DNA of 64,000 nucleotides from Brachyhypopomus gauderio (Eukaryota > Chordata > Actinopteri > Gymnotiformes > Hypopomidae), in assembly GCF_052324685.1 (NCBI RefSeq), contig NC_135212.1, forward strand, positions 47,009,325 to 47,073,324. The letters are read 5' to 3'. The position numbers and the translations under genes are program-made. Position 1 is the first letter of the stretch, and each line of letters opens with the position of its first letter. Shown piece after piece: positions 45,372 to 60,300 of this stretch. The notes under the pieces were generated by a model. That model did no database searches. It worked only from the letters and a program-made list of their open reading frames with translations, and was not told where the DNA came from.

Positions 45372-48300
45372 CTATCTGCCTGGGAGGACGGGCTCAGACT
45401 CGTGTCTGGCGATCTCGGCTGGGTCCTGCAGACGGCTGGAGCTTTCCAGGTGCTCAGGGAGGGATGGGAAACGCAGGCTCCCAGACAGCAGTTCAGCGGT
45501 CTGGTGCTTAGACGGGGCTGGTTCCTGAGCTGGGGGGTCGATGTGGACTTGGGGCAGAACATGTGCCTGGATTTGATGCTGGAGGTGGGACTGAGGTGTG
45601 ACCTGTGCCGCGCTTTGTTGCTTGAGGTGGGGGAGTGATTTTAGAACCGGCTGGCAGCTGGCAGCTGGCAGAGTACATGTCTCAGGGTACACTGGCACGA
45701 TGCTGTCTGGAGCTACATTCAGGTGAATGCCAAAAAGAGACTCATGGGATGCTGGTGACTTGTAGTCAGAGTCAGGAGTCTGCAGGATATAAAGACAGAT
45801 AAGCACAGATTAACACACTGTAGCCAATCAGGGGAATTCATGTGGACCAACTGAAGTTTGAGTCAACTTTTAAGATCATACTTGTAGTTCAGTTCCATTG
45901 TTCTGGACCAAACAAAAAAATGATTCATTGTTACATTTTCGTCCTGGTTTTGTTAGCATTCACATTCACACAAATGTATAATCCAACAAAATAATAATAA
46001 AAAAGGCTATGATGCACATATATACGTGGGCTTAAAACAAGTATACACTTTGCTGTATTTTTACAATCTGGAAACACAGTGGTGGTAAAATGATTTAAAA
46101 AGTCAACACAGCACCAGAAATTCCTCCGCTACACATACCAAAGAAAGATAGATACGCATAATAAAAATAAAAAGGCTGTGTGGCAACAATGTGCACATAG
46201 ATTATGATACCTATAACTTGAGAAACAAAGCAATCTTACCAGAGTCTGAGCTAAAGTCACCAAGTCTGAACATAACTGTATAAGCAATAAGCCAACAGTA
46301 ACCATTTCACCTTGTTGCTACCGCCCGTGTCCCCAAGGCAACTCTCTCAATCTACTCTCCTTTTGAAGACCTGCTGCAAACTTGAGTCAGTATCAGTACA
46401 ACAATAAGATGTATACGTTGCCAATTCATAAATCACTTGCATCAAAATATCCAAAACCATTACAAAATACAATATATGGAACAAAACTACCTCTTTAAAA
46501 CCAGTAAAGATTAAGTTGAGGTTCTATTCCAAAAAGTATGTAGTTCTTCTCCCAAAAGTACTCACCGAAACTCATTCGCAGCATGAGGTATAACATTATA
46601 GGTCAGCTACCGTGATTTCAAGAGAATGTAAAACTAAATAAAATATTGTGGAAGGTTCTATCCTGGTCTGTGGCACTTTCTGCATTTTTTCACCCATTTC
46701 TCAGTATCCTGGTACATTTCCACACAGAAGCATCTAGGTTTTAGCAGGGTTCATGTTCAACCCCTTGGTGTTCCATGTTATCATGATCTCTCTCTCTACT
46801 AGTACAGCCGCTACAGCCACATAGACAAAAGCAGAGTTATTTGTGGCATTCACCACTCACTGAGGATCAACATCACGATATACTAAGCCTTCATCTGTCT
46901 TGAATGTGCCTCAACTGCATTAGCAGACGCTTCACTTGTCTAGACACATAAGACCTCTCCTGATCTCCGGATTTCTTTCTTCCTATCCCAAAACCTCCTA
47001 AACATTTAGTGTAGGGTATCTGGCTTGAAGAGCACCAAGCTCTGTGTTAGTGTAACTAGGTAGAGGTATTGTCCTGAGACTCAGTGCCTTCACTAATCAC
47101 TCCAGACTGTAGGATGCGAATCTGTCTAACCATACAACACTTGACCCAAACTGCCACTGCTTCAGGGTCTTGGGGAGTTCCTTTATTCGCCACATCGCAT
47201 ATAGCAACACATCCATTATACTCCTCATTCACACTACTGTCAGGTTCTCCTGCAGCTGTGTTGTGTCTCCCTGGGTGATATTTAACTTCAATATCACAGT
47301 TACTTGAGCCATCCTCTGATCGTGGACACTAAGCTCAGTGGTTTTCAGGTGCCACAAATCTGTATAGACAACATATTTTGATCCTAAAAAATATCCTCTC
47401 ATTTTTTTGGTGATGGCCTGTTTAAAGGCAAGACATTCAATCTATAGAAGGCTGTCATTTCTGTAATTTCCCTCTGCCTTATGTAGCTGTCTACTGGCAT
47501 CTGGAGCTGGTAGATTACTGCACCTTACCCATGATTAAGCATGAAATCTGCATAGAATTAATGAATGAAAGAATGTTCAGTTTATATAGCACCTTTCAAG
47601 GAATCCCTTTACAGTCTAACACCGGTACAACTGCACACGACTATTCACACATACACGCACAAGAAGCAGCAACCAATTGCACACAGCATACTCTCTTCCG
47701 GAAACCTCCGCCCCCTGGGGGGACTGAATCGGGTGCAGGAAGGGGAGTCAGGGCAGGCCCCAGCGCTGCCCCGCCCGTGACCACCAGAGGGCGCTCACGG
47801 TCCCCCGTCAGGGCAGGTCCCTCTTCTACGCATGCCATGCATACCAGAAGGCGTGCGCATTCCACAACACGCAATCAGCAAAGATGAGCCGCAGCCGGAT
47901 TTCATCCTTCTTAAGGAGGCCGGCTGCGACTCGTCTTTGCTGAGTTGTTTGATCTTTCATGCGGCCAGCCGGTATCGTGGGTTTACACTCCGATTTCTTA
48001 TGCTCCAGTGTTATTTTCTCTTCGCTATCTCCTATCTCTTCGAGTTTATCTCCTGCGCCTTTTGGCCCATCTCAAGTTTTCCTCCCGCTGTATTCTTCCT
48101 GTCCGAATTTTGTTTCATTTCAAGTAGAGCTTTGATTATCCCCGTTGTTGGTCGGGTAGTCGGGTTTTTTCCCTGACTGTTTTTTGTTTCATCTTTCCTC
48201 TCTCTCTCTCCTTCTCGTTTTCGCGTTGAGGTTTTCCGCGTCTTTCTGTTGTCATTCTGATTTGGTTTTCCTTTCATTTAGTATTTACTGCGCGTCGAGT

Positions 48301-51300
48301 TCCCTCCGCGTTATTTCTCAGTTCACTGTGTTTTACCCTTCATTATATTTAGCCTTAGGGTTTTTCTTTTTCTCTTTTCCCGCACTCCTTTTGGCGGAGG
48401 TTTCAGTTCTTTGTTTTTGTTTGTTTATGGTTTGGCATTTGGGTCCCTTTAGTCTAACACCAAGCAGTGTGTGCGCGTGCGCACCACCTGCCTTACAAGG
48501 GGTGAGAGGACCCACAACACCCAAGACAGAGCACCATCCACCACTGGGCATACAGACACACACATTCATAGACAGACACAGTCACACATACACACACTTA
48601 GAGAGTAGTTTTTCAGGGAAAGCCAATTTACCTAACCACCATGTTTTTGGAAGTGTGGGAGGTAATCAGAGACCCTGGAGAAAGCGCAACCAGACACAGG
48701 GAGAACATGGAAACTCCAGTGCTGAGAGACAAATGTGCCTTGCTGCCCGGGAGCAGAGGTGACTAGCATTCAGCTGGGCACAAAGATTCAAATTCATTTC
48801 TTCTCCTAGCAATGTCTTCATGAAGGCACAGGCCGACAAGATCATGAAGCACACCAACCAGTTTTGAGAAGCCCTCAGTGAACCTTCTGTATTGAAACCC
48901 AAGAAAGAGCGCAACTCCTTAACCGTGCTGGCAACCTTCCACTGCTTGACTGCCTCAAATTTATATCGCGATGTGTACCAATGCCCTGGGCGGATATCTC
49001 TTGGCCCAGGAAACAAACTCTCTCCTGCAAAAATAGACACTTTTCAAACGTCTCTTTAAGGCCTGTCCCTTACATCTGGGCCACTACAATCCTGTCCAAG
49101 TGCTGACTGAATGTCTGAGAGTACACCGGTATGTCATTCAAGTGCACGAACATAATTTGAAACACTAGGTTTTTTGTTGTGAATTTCTGGAATGCCGAAG
49201 GAGCATTGCAGACCCAATTTGGTCTTTGCATTTCGTCCCCTGTAGTCTACATGACAACCACCAGATTTCCTGACTGGGACATGTGAAGCAGAAGTACTGT
49301 TGCTTTCTTCAGTCACAACATAAGAGCATCCTCTAAAGTTCCAGTGGGCCTAGCTGGTAAGTCAATGGCAGAACACCATGGTTTTGATAGAGCCTCAGAC
49401 ATTACAGCCCTATTCCCCTTAGCACCAAGCTCCCCCAAACAACATGTAATGGCGTCATCCGTTACTTTAATGAAAATCGACTATGGCTTCTCTCTAACAA
49501 ACGTATGTAACTCTCCCTTAAGGCGTGCACAAAGATCTTCATCCTCTACCTTTTTACAACCTTGAAGGCATGTAGCAATTGAGACACTTTTCAGACAGTG
49601 CACTTTTCTCTGAAAGCTGCTCTCAAGTACACGAGGTGGTCACTTGACTGCGTGTCTGATCCTGGAGAGGTTTCTCCCTGTCCCGCGACACCCTCTCTAC
49701 TGCTCCAATAAACTCATCAAACGCCCTTCCATCCTTACTCAAGTCCCCACTGAAAGGCTGAATGTGTCTCTCCCTCAGAATGTAAACGTAAGACTTTGTT
49801 GATCCATTACTTAACCTGCCAGTGGTTGCATAGATTCCCCACTGAAAAACTACTGAGTTCTACAATTTGCTGCTGAATGTCTTCCGTGCTACTCTCACCC
49901 AGCAGCTTCATTTAGACCTGAAGGTATTTCATCGACGTCAGACACCTTTCACTGAGTCCTTCTGTCCATGTAAGGACGCAGGTCACTGCAGTCTCTGTGG
50001 AGACTGACAGCTGTGCTGAAATGATGACAGATATGCACTGAGGTCCAGTAGCCCGTTTGTCCAGCATGTCATTACCACAGGCACCTCCCACTCCACCAGC
50101 ACCAACCAACCTGCACCACTACCGTATCTCTCCTAACTGCGCTTGTGCCCCCAACTGTCAGAAAATACCCCACTCCTGGAATCAAATGTTAGATCTGAAC
50201 CAAAACAGGACACAAAAATAATTTTACAGGTTTCTGACTGCTTTATTTTGTTGTCTTCTTTCTAGGTATCAGCACTGGCAACTGTTTATGGCAGTGCTTG
50301 AGCTCGAGTAGTTTGGACTTAAACCTGTTTATACTAGATAGAGATGCATATTCTGACTAAACACTTAGCACTTTTGTAAGTCGCTCTGGATAGGAGCGTC
50401 TGCTAAATGCCGTAAATGTAAATGTACCTCTTAGAAGGGGAACAACTGATAGGAGGAAGCTAATTTATTCACTTGATCGGTTGAAATCAAGATTAAGTGG
50501 AATGCCACAGACCACACTCAAGACAATGACAATAAGATATGGAAATATGGTAGTGGTTGTATTTCTGTACACCCAGTGGCGTTCACTACTTACTGGGTAG
50601 ACATCTCTCACTATCACTTTAGAGACCATGAAGCACTGTAGTGGTAGCCCCAAAACACAAGGGACTTTTACAGGTATCAATGGATGACTCTTAAATATTT
50701 TAAATTATTAACTGGGTGATTAGTTAATTAGTAGTAATAGTACTCTGAACACCGAGCTGGACACACTTCCAAGAATATAAGGCACACATGTGAAATCACA
50801 CCATAGCAACAAAAAAAAATAAGTGCTGTCAAAATGAAAGCGCATATGGTTAAAAACAAGAAGAAAATTATCTAAGATAATTCACAAAGACATGCGTGTT
50901 CCAATAACTAGGTTACTGTTAGATAGTAGCTCACTTGTGGGCATACTCCCAAAGAAAATTAGTGAACATTTGCTGCATTTTTAATTAATCCTATGTGCTC
51001 AAAGCAATAATCACTTTAGAGCTTACACTTCTTGTTACAAATCTAGTGAGTGTAGCAGAGGTGGGACCAAGTCAGTGTTTTGCAAGTCTCAAGTAAGTCC
51101 AAGTCTTTATCCTCAAGTCCCGAGTCAAGTCTCAAGCAAAGACAGTCAAATCAAGTCAAGTCTCGAGTCAAGACAGGCAACAGTCAAGTCAAGTCCCAAG
51201 TCTGAAACTTGGAATTTCAAGTCCTTTCGAGTCTTTTTTTTTTTTTTAACCAATGTTGCAGGTATATTTTAAATGTAAATAATAGATATGTGTTCTTTTT

Positions 51301-54300
51301 TAAATCTGTATTCTCCTCAAATCTTGATAAAACATGTGCAACTGAAAACACGAAGTATAAAAAAAATTTAAATTACACCTCTTTATTGCAGTTCAATTTG
51401 TTAAAGTTAGCTGCAAAAATATTCATACTTTAAACTACAATTTTCCAGAAATAAATATTCTGTGAAAGTCATAAGTAGAACTCCATGTTCAAATAAAAAG
51501 TGCTGATATTTTCACAGTACAATACAAAGAACCATAACAGCATTTTTCCCTCTCTTCTCTTATCTGGTTTCTTGGAGAACATGTGTGTCCATGTGTGAGT
51601 GACACAAGACAAACAAATATAAGAACTGAACAATTAACAGGAATCAGGAATGCAACTTTAGACATTTCAGTAAACTATTCGGCATTGCATTTGCAAAAGA
51701 CCAAACTGGCCAAAAGTCTGTATGTCATTTGTGCACGATGAGGCCGTAGAATGATGTCCCCATAGCTGAAAACTCGCTCCACTTTTGTCAATATATTTTT
51801 TTCTCGACGTAGATGTCTTCAAATACACAATCCATGCTGAGATAGAACTGGATATGATGGTGACAGAGAGAGGCTCTCTTCCCTGAGTTCAGATACAGAA
51901 CCCAGGGTTGCCAACCCTCACGCATTGATCGTGAGACACACGCATTTGACCGTCTTCACACGCTCTCACGCCACACATCCGATTTCTCACGCCAAAAAAA
52001 AAAATCTAGTTTATTTACCTCTGATCCATATCTATGATTCAATGAGTTACTAGTTCGCTCTGGCACCAACCACTGGCGATCGATCGATCGCGATATAATT
52101 TAATTTGTGTCCATTTTACACCCCGCCCGGTAACAATTCACGTTCGCTGACCCCCCCATTTGATTGGTTGTGCTGCAGCTCATGCGCACACACACACACA
52201 AACACACACACACAACGTACAGAGTGTGGAAAAGCAGAGGACCGGTCTGCGTCAGAAGGACGCAAATGAAATGAATGGGGCGCACTTTATAAATATTAAT
52301 ATGCGTTTTAAAATTTTGATTTGGGGTAAAAAAAAAATCAAGTCTTTGCAAGTAAACAGGTCCAAGTCCAATTCAAGTCCCAAGTTATTGGTGTAAAAGT
52401 CCAAGTCAAGTCTAATTCTCTGAATATTTTTTCAAGTCAAGTCAAAAGTCTTAATATTAATGACTCGAGTAATATTAATGACTCCAAGTCATGTGACTCG
52501 AGTCCCCACCTCTGGAGTGTAGCCCATCAGTCACTGAAGCCTCTCCACACCTGCAGACTTGACAGCATGGTGTGAAAACACTCACGTTGTTGGGGGACAC
52601 CGGGCTGTCGCGGGTGAGTGAGGTCACGGTGGCAGGGTCAGGGCCTTGGTGGACAAGTGTCCTTGTCCCGTAGGTGCTTGGAGGGGCAGGCGTTTGCGCC
52701 AGTGACTCTGGAGACACGGCTGCACTGTAGGCCGGGGGCACGAGGGTCACCTGCCTCTGCAGGAGCTGCAGAATGACGCTGATATCCGCCGTCATCCGCG
52801 TCTCCAGCCTACGGGGGGAGACAAGAAAAAGACAAGAGAGAATTGCTGAAGTTTTTTCCTCTCGTTTATAATCGCAAACAACCTGGCTGACAGCTTTGGA
52901 GTGAGAAATGAATCAATGAGAAATGCTGCATCAAATTACACATTCAGCAGTCACATGACACCTCCGTTAGTAGTCACATGACACCTCAGGTAGCATCCCA
53001 TTTAGCAGTAGTTGGGCCAGTTTCTCAGCTTTTTCTCTGCATCCTCTCACACTGTATTGGGGTGATTTCTTTAAGCCTACAAAATTCCTGGCAAATCTGC
53101 TTCTTATAGAAATGAAAGCTGCTACCTAGACCTGCATGTCATTATGAATTAAACAGGTTTATTCAAAACATGCCATTATGGATTTAACAGGTTTATTCAG
53201 ATGTTCTGGGAAACAGTATAACACATCTTGCCATTTCTTCACATCCCATTGCCTGTGTAGTTATTTGCCAGTTGCCAACTTTCCACCGGTCCCTCCAATC
53301 AGATTCTATCCCTCCCCTTAATAAAGTCTGTTTGTGCTTGCATCCTGTCTACCTTGTCATTTGTGATGGATAGTAGGATTTAATATTAGGTTTGAATTTT
53401 CTTAAGTTGGCTTGTAGATGAGCCAATCCAGTCATGCAAAGGCAATTGTGAGTTAACATTCAAAATACATTTTAGTCTAGTCTTAATCTTGGTCTGGGAA
53501 ACTGGCCAATAAACCCCCCCCCACAAATAATTTAATAAAAACATGGCAGAAAGCATGGTTTGCATGAAACATCAAATCAAGAGATTTGCAGCAAGAGACG
53601 AGAGTGACTATTCTGCGACTTTTACTTTTATGAAAGAGCTTTATACTCCACTGGGCTGTGCATAAACCCAACAGGCATGTAATTACATAATCCCAAGAGA
53701 CAGAGGATGGAGTGAGACTAGACAGCTAATCCTTTCATGGGGCTTGTTTAACCATTGGGTCCGGTGTGCTCTGATGGGTCTTGGCCCCCATGTTCGGACC
53801 TGTTAAGCTGAGCTTGGAGCAGCTCCAGGCGGGTCTGCAGCTCACTGGGCCGTTCCTCCATACACGTGCTGCGCTGGCGTTGCTGCCGGAGTTGGTGCTT
53901 GTGCTGGTGCTGGTTCCCGGGCCGCGCCGATGCGGACCGCTGTGGGCTCTCGGGGTACCGACTCGCCCCATGCTCATGCCAGCAGCTCAGCATGTTTAGA
54001 GAGACTAGAAGAGCAGAGACACCGAATGTGAAAACTTTTTTGCAAGTCAGTCGCTACTGTTAAAGAACACGTGTACCATCTCTGCATCTCGCTGACTCCC
54101 CCTCCCTCTCTCCCTAACGTCCCCTCTCTGCCTCTTTCTGTGTCTCTGTACCTGGGTAGGGCTGTGCCCCCTTGGCCATAGCACCCCCCATACATGATGA
54201 CGAACTGTTGGGGGGCAGAAGGTTGACCACAGTAGGGGCATATCCATGGCGGGACAGTGGTTCTAGAGCGTAGGCTTCTCCCCGGCCAGGACCCGGAGGC

Positions 54301-57300
54301 TTCACCTCCTCCTCACTGGTCAGGGAGTGAGCACTGGCACTGCTGTATAGTTCATCCCACTGTGAGCGCGACAGCGCCTCCCTGTGGTTGGCCATGGGGT
54401 TGCATGACTGATAAGCATCTTCCCTGTCCATCCCATCTGAACAGAGGAAGAGAAGAGGGATCAGACATGCATGACAATGCAAGAGAGGCTGAACATTTCT
54501 CTCTCACTTCATCACTAACACACACAGCCTACAATTGATACATAGGAGATCAATTAAATTCATGTTTTTCCATTCTCACCCCCCCCCCCCCCCAACATAC
54601 AAGCGTGCATTTGCAGGGCATTACCGGGTCGGTTCCGCTGTACAGTAGGCCTTCGTCGACGAGCACGGCGGCAGCCACTGTCTGACTCCCCGCTGGGGGT
54701 TGCTTGCATAATTCTGTCTGCCTGATACATACAAGCTTCAGTAACACACATCACTACAAATCTCATACACAGCTCCAGCTTTCTCCACCTGTTCTTACAC
54801 TTCCTAAACACAAACACACTAGTAAAACATCAGTATTGTTCACCACCTTTCAAAATGAAAACATAATAAAATATGTGGCCAGCTCTGAGGCATTATCTGA
54901 TCTCACACATGAAGCATTATCTGATTTCACATATGAAGCATTATCTGATTTCACATATGAAGCATTATCTGATCTTACACATGCAGTATTATCTGATCTT
55001 ACACATGCAGTATTATCTGATCTTACACATGCAGTATTATCTGATCTTACACATGCAGCATTATCTGATCTTACACATGCAGTATTATCTGATCTTACAC
55101 ATGCAGCATTATCTGATCTTACACATGCAGTATTATCTGATCTTACACATGCAGCATTATCTAATCTTACACATGCAGTATTATCTGATCTTACACATGC
55201 AGTATTATCTGATCTTACACATGCAGTATTATCTGATCTTACACATGCAGTATTATCTGATCTTACACATGATGCCTTATCTGATCTCACACGTACAGCA
55301 TTTTGGGATTTTAACCCGTACATTTCCCTTTCGTGCTTTTAGCTGCTCAAATACTTACATTCATTTCAAATAGCAACTAAATGGGTTCCAGTAGTGTCTA
55401 CACTGGATTACACAGCAGCCTTGTGTGAATGTGAACGTCCGGTGGTGGACTCACATCTCGGAGGTTGAAGGTGATCTCCAGGTTGGACCAGAAGCTGTCG
55501 GAGAAGTCAGGGTACATGTCCAGCACCTCCAGCAGGTCGTCCCTCAGGATCTTGTGCAGGTCACAGTAGGTCAGAGCACGCACATCAGCGCTCGACTTCC
55601 CAGGTCTGCCATACAGGCTGATGGGCTCTCCAAAGATATCGTTCTTACCTGGGTGCAAAGCAGAAGAACAGAGACAATGGACTTGAACCTCATTACAGTC
55701 ACTTTATTTAGGCTTAAATCAGGCATTTGTAAACAGTTCATTTTGTAAACACTAGATGGCACTGAATAGATTCAGATATAAAGACGTTGCCAAGCTCAGG
55801 ATTGGTGTAACTGTTTGACCTAATGTTAATAAATATGGCATGATCAATAAGACATACAGTTCCTCTGGTTCACTAATGCTCGCCAAACAGGGATGAGGAA
55901 AAAACAAACCACACGAAGATAGAAAAACAGACAGAAAGGCAAATATAATAAACCCTAATGGCCTGTAGAGAATCACATATGCCACATACAATAATTAAAA
56001 ATAAATATGTGATCCTGTTTCTTTGGCAACCTTATGGAACACACTAGAATGTTTTACCAGGCTGGAAAAGAAGGACAGGAAACCCAGAGTTGCACGTCTC
56101 GTACCCAGAATAGCCACCACTACGTTGTCACGGAGGATCTCGATGGAGCCGCGGGAGATGAAGTAGAGGGCCGTGAGCACGTCGCCGCTGTGCACGAGTG
56201 TGTCGCCCGGCGGGGCGTGTGTGGTCTTAAAGCGCATCGCCAGGGCACGCAGACAGCCCTTACTGGCGCCGCGAAACGCCCTACAGTTCTGCAGCAGACT
56301 GCGGTTCAGGTGCAGGCAGATATCAGCCTGCAGACACTCGGGGAAGCCCTTCAACACCTGGACACAGGAGCAGAGACGGGGGGACAGAAAGAGAGGGGGG
56401 ATGACCCGGACGTGGTAGAGACCAAAAGAAGGTAAGTGGAAAGAGAGAGAGAGAGGACAGAAAGAAAAAAAAGGAAGAGAGGCAGACAGGAAGATGATGG
56501 GACCGATAACAGTGACAGAGAAAAAGAAGGAAAAGCAAAAAAAATTTGAGAAAAGAGTAAGGAAGTCACTGAGGAAAAAAATGACTGTTGAATAAACAGT
56601 ACTATGAAACCAGAAGAGGGGTCTTCAAGGTGAGGAAGCCCTTGCGCTCAGGAAACAGATATGGATCTGCTCTGATAGGATCTGGGTAATTGAGTGAATC
56701 GCTTTGATGTGATCTTGGGCTCACTGGGCCAGACAAGGAGGAGAGTGGGCAGAGCTTACGGCATTCATGTCGATGCCGTTGGTGTAAGACCAGGCGTGTT
56801 GGAAGTACTCCTCCAGCCTCTGGCGCAGACCGCTGGGGATCTGGTGGAAGCGTATGAACTCCTTCACACGCAGCATCTGTGTGTGGTAGCGGGCCGTGCC
56901 GGAGTACAGCCGCTGGATGATAGCCGACACATTCCCGAAGATGCTGGCGTACATCAGGGCTGGTCGGCAGAGGGAGGGAGGGAGGGAGGGAGGGAGGGAG
57001 AGAGAGAGAGAGAGATGAATCTGTGTACATGCTTTTGCATTGGCATTTGACTTGCAAAATGTTTTTCTCACCATCTTTTCAGTGTTTATAGTTTATCATT
57101 CCTCTCCCCTCCCTGTCTTCTAGAGTCTGCCAGGCTCAATAAAGGTCTTCCAGTATTCACAATCACATGACTATTACCTTACTAATGAAGGAATTAATAC
57201 ACATTTAATCATATGTCCATCTCTTTACTCTTTTAACCAATAACTGTTAAGATATGAGATCTTTTGTTAGTAAGAGATGAGATCCCTTTTAGTTAGTTCG

Positions 57301-60300
57301 TGGAATATCCAAAGTCTCTCTGTTCATCCATTCTATGAGTAAAAACCGAGTTCAAACCCAGAACGTCAGTATATAATAATCAGTATACTATTATAGTAAA
57401 CATGTCAGACATAATAGTCATGTGCAGAAACATACTGTCCCTCAGGATGCAGGAGATCCTCTTGTTTACCTTCAAACACACAGACCTAAATCATGGCAGA
57501 GATAAGGAGAAAGATCCTTCTTTCGTGATCTTTTACTCCACTACACCTTTCCTCTCATGGACCTCGTCCTTCACTGTCAATGTTAATGGGTTCAATAGCC
57601 AAAGATACCAGAGGAGCCTTGCAAACTTTTCTCACCTAGTCCTGCTTATAGATCACCAATCCTATTAACTCCTGACAAGTGAATTCAAGACTAACAAATC
57701 CAGTGAAATGCCTTGTTCATGACAGAGGTCAGAGGAGAATGGCCAGACTGGTTCGAGCTGATAGAACGGCAACAGTATCTCAAATAACCAGTCGTTACAA
57801 CCGAAGCATACAGAAGAGCATCTCTGAATGCATAATACGTCGAGGTGGATGGACTACAACAGCAGAAGACCCCACCGGGTGCCACTCTTGTCAGCTAATA
57901 ACAAGAAACTGAGGCTACAGGCTCACCAAAATTGGACAAGAAGACTGGAAAAACATTGCCTGGTCTAATAGGTTTCGTCTAATGCCTGGTCAGACTGGTT
58001 TCTTGAACATGACAATTAGTAAACTATAGTCAAATGGCCTCCACAGTCACCAGACCTCAATCCAAGAAAGTACCTTTGGGATGTGGTGGAAAGAGAAATT
58101 TGCATCATGGATGTGCAGCCGACAAATCTGCAGCAACTGTGTGATGTTATCATGTCAATATGGACCAGACTCTCTGAGGAATGTGTCCAGTACTTTGTTG
58201 AATCTATGATACGAAGGATTAAGGCAGTTCTGAAGACAAAAGGGGGTCCAACCCAGTACTAGCAAGGTGTACCTAATAAAGTGGCCGGTGAGTGTATAAG
58301 AGGAAACTGTAAAATCACAAGAATATAATTCAGACAACTGTCCAATAAAAACATAGAGATGTGTCTTGAAAATCTATTCAAACAAACTACCCAACAATCT
58401 CACATGTAACCATTAACACATCCAAGATAAAGGAGAAATTTCTGAGCAAGCTTTGAAAAACAACCAAAACTAACTTGACCACGAATTACCCCCAATGACA
58501 CCATATGGCTCTGACAGAATCAGGATGTTGTTGTCTAGGTGGTGAAGAACTGCTGACCTGAATGTGGCCTCATTCCAACTCTTTAATCATGATCTCCAAA
58601 CTGGCAAAATGTTCCTGAAATCTAAAATGGAGAATATCATACCCAACCTACAAGAGGGGACACAAATCTGACTCCATCTACCAGGACGTCAGTGTGTGCA
58701 GTAATATGGGGAAGGCTTTCTGCTTTACTGTTATTTATAAACAGCCGACTACATTCCTTCTTTACCTTAAGTCTTAACTAAGATTTAAATTCTTTTTTTT
58801 ACCAAATCACCACAGTACTGAACATATGTTATACCTTCGTACCCTGTTCGTTTCTATAAACAAGTTATAGGTGATATTGGTACAAAAGTTTGACCTGGAC
58901 TCATTGTAAACAATACAGGAGCTAAGTATTTATGTAGATAACATGATGCTGCCGTCCGCAACAACACCAGTCTGACCAAACCCAAAACACTAATCACTAA
59001 TCAGAAAAAGGCAATCAAATCCACAAATTGACATTCCAATCTAGTCCAAAATGGTTTATAGCATTACTGCACTTACTACATTGTATGTGCAGTACATGAG
59101 ATATGGGGTCCACTCAGTAAGCATGAGTATACTCTAATGTATAAACATATCCCAGAGTTACACAGAATTGTGTAGAAATAAATCACACTTACTGATTATA
59201 CCTAATATTAATAACCTAAAAAATGGGTTACATCTATATCCAGGAAAGAAAAACACACTGTAACATGCAGTTAAGAGGTCAGACCTAAGCTCACTCCCCT
59301 CTGTAGCTGCTCCGTATGATGCCTGCTGCCCATTAACAGACAGCAGCCTCAGACAGAGAGAGATACAGAGAGATAACGACAGAGTCAAAAAGGCAGGCAG
59401 CAAGAATGAAAGAGAGAGAGAGAGAGGGAGGGAGAGAGAGAGAGAGAGACAGTGTTCACCTAATATGGTAAAGTCTGCACTGTGTGGCTGAAGTTTGCAA
59501 TCCAGCCCTAGAAATCCTGCACGCCGTGGGACCACAGCAGACGTGGGTGAAGATCGGGCTTCACTTACATCCAATGAGCATGACGCAGATGGAGAAGATC
59601 TTCTCGGGGTTGGTGTTGGGCGAGACGTTGCCGAAGCCGACGCTGGTCAGGCTGCTGAAGGTGAAGTAGAGTGCCGTCACGTATTTGTCCTTGATGCTGG
59701 GCCCCGAGGAGCCGTCGCTGTCGTTGTAGCGCTTGCCGATCTGGTCGGCGAGGTTGTCCAGCCAGCCGATGCGCAGGCCCCCCACGCGGTCCGAGCTGGT
59801 GCGCTCCACGTTGCCGATGGCGTACCATATGCAGGCCAGCCAATGGGCGATCAGTGCGAACGTGCACATGAGCAGGAAGAGCACGGCGGCGCCGTACTCC
59901 GAGTAGCGGTCCAACTTGCGCGCCACACGCACCAATCGAAGCAGACGTGCAGTCTTAAGCAGGCCAATCAGAGTGGTGGTCTGGGGCTGGGGGAGTCAAA
60001 CAAAAGGGGGTTAGTCATAAGCTCCTATTGTTTGCAGAACTTCTTCACAGATATGGGAACTTTTCCAACATGTCACATTAGTTCTGGAGTGGTAGCGTAC
60101 TGCCAAAGTTCAATGTGTTCCCTGATTTAACACACTGCTAAACCATCATCAACACTACACCATCCGCCGCTGTGGCTCATGAGCCTTGGGTTGAGATGAG
60201 TGTGTGGGCACTCTTTTGACAATCAAAATAACTGGCAAAAACTAACCTAATAAAAAATATGTCAGTGCAAAAAGTCTATGCTTAAAGTGATGAAATGGTA

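Larger units (their letters stand above)
45780..52585. other. Large last intron of KCNH6 (6.8 kb), repeat-filled
   Basis: It contains an LTR-like segment (47.7-48.5 kb), a Gypsy pol fragment (48.8-50.2 kb), a SINE-like fragment (50.37 kb) and a hAT element (51.06-52.51 kb). Bases 45,800-47,550 and 50,430-51,040 show nothing recognisable. Confidence 0.75.

Noticed and set aside
47613..48461. AGTCTAACACC pair as target duplication of an 838-bp LTR
   Set aside because: Eleven bases is too long for an LTR duplication and the left flank does not start with TG; it may be part of the split repeat.
54891..55300. CRISPR-like regular array
   Set aside because: No unique spacers, head-to-tail units, vertebrate genome.
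54704..55373. Three long overlapping frames of 150-212 codons
   Set aside because: Made by the 24-bp minisatellite; the repeat length is a multiple of three, so frames stay open.
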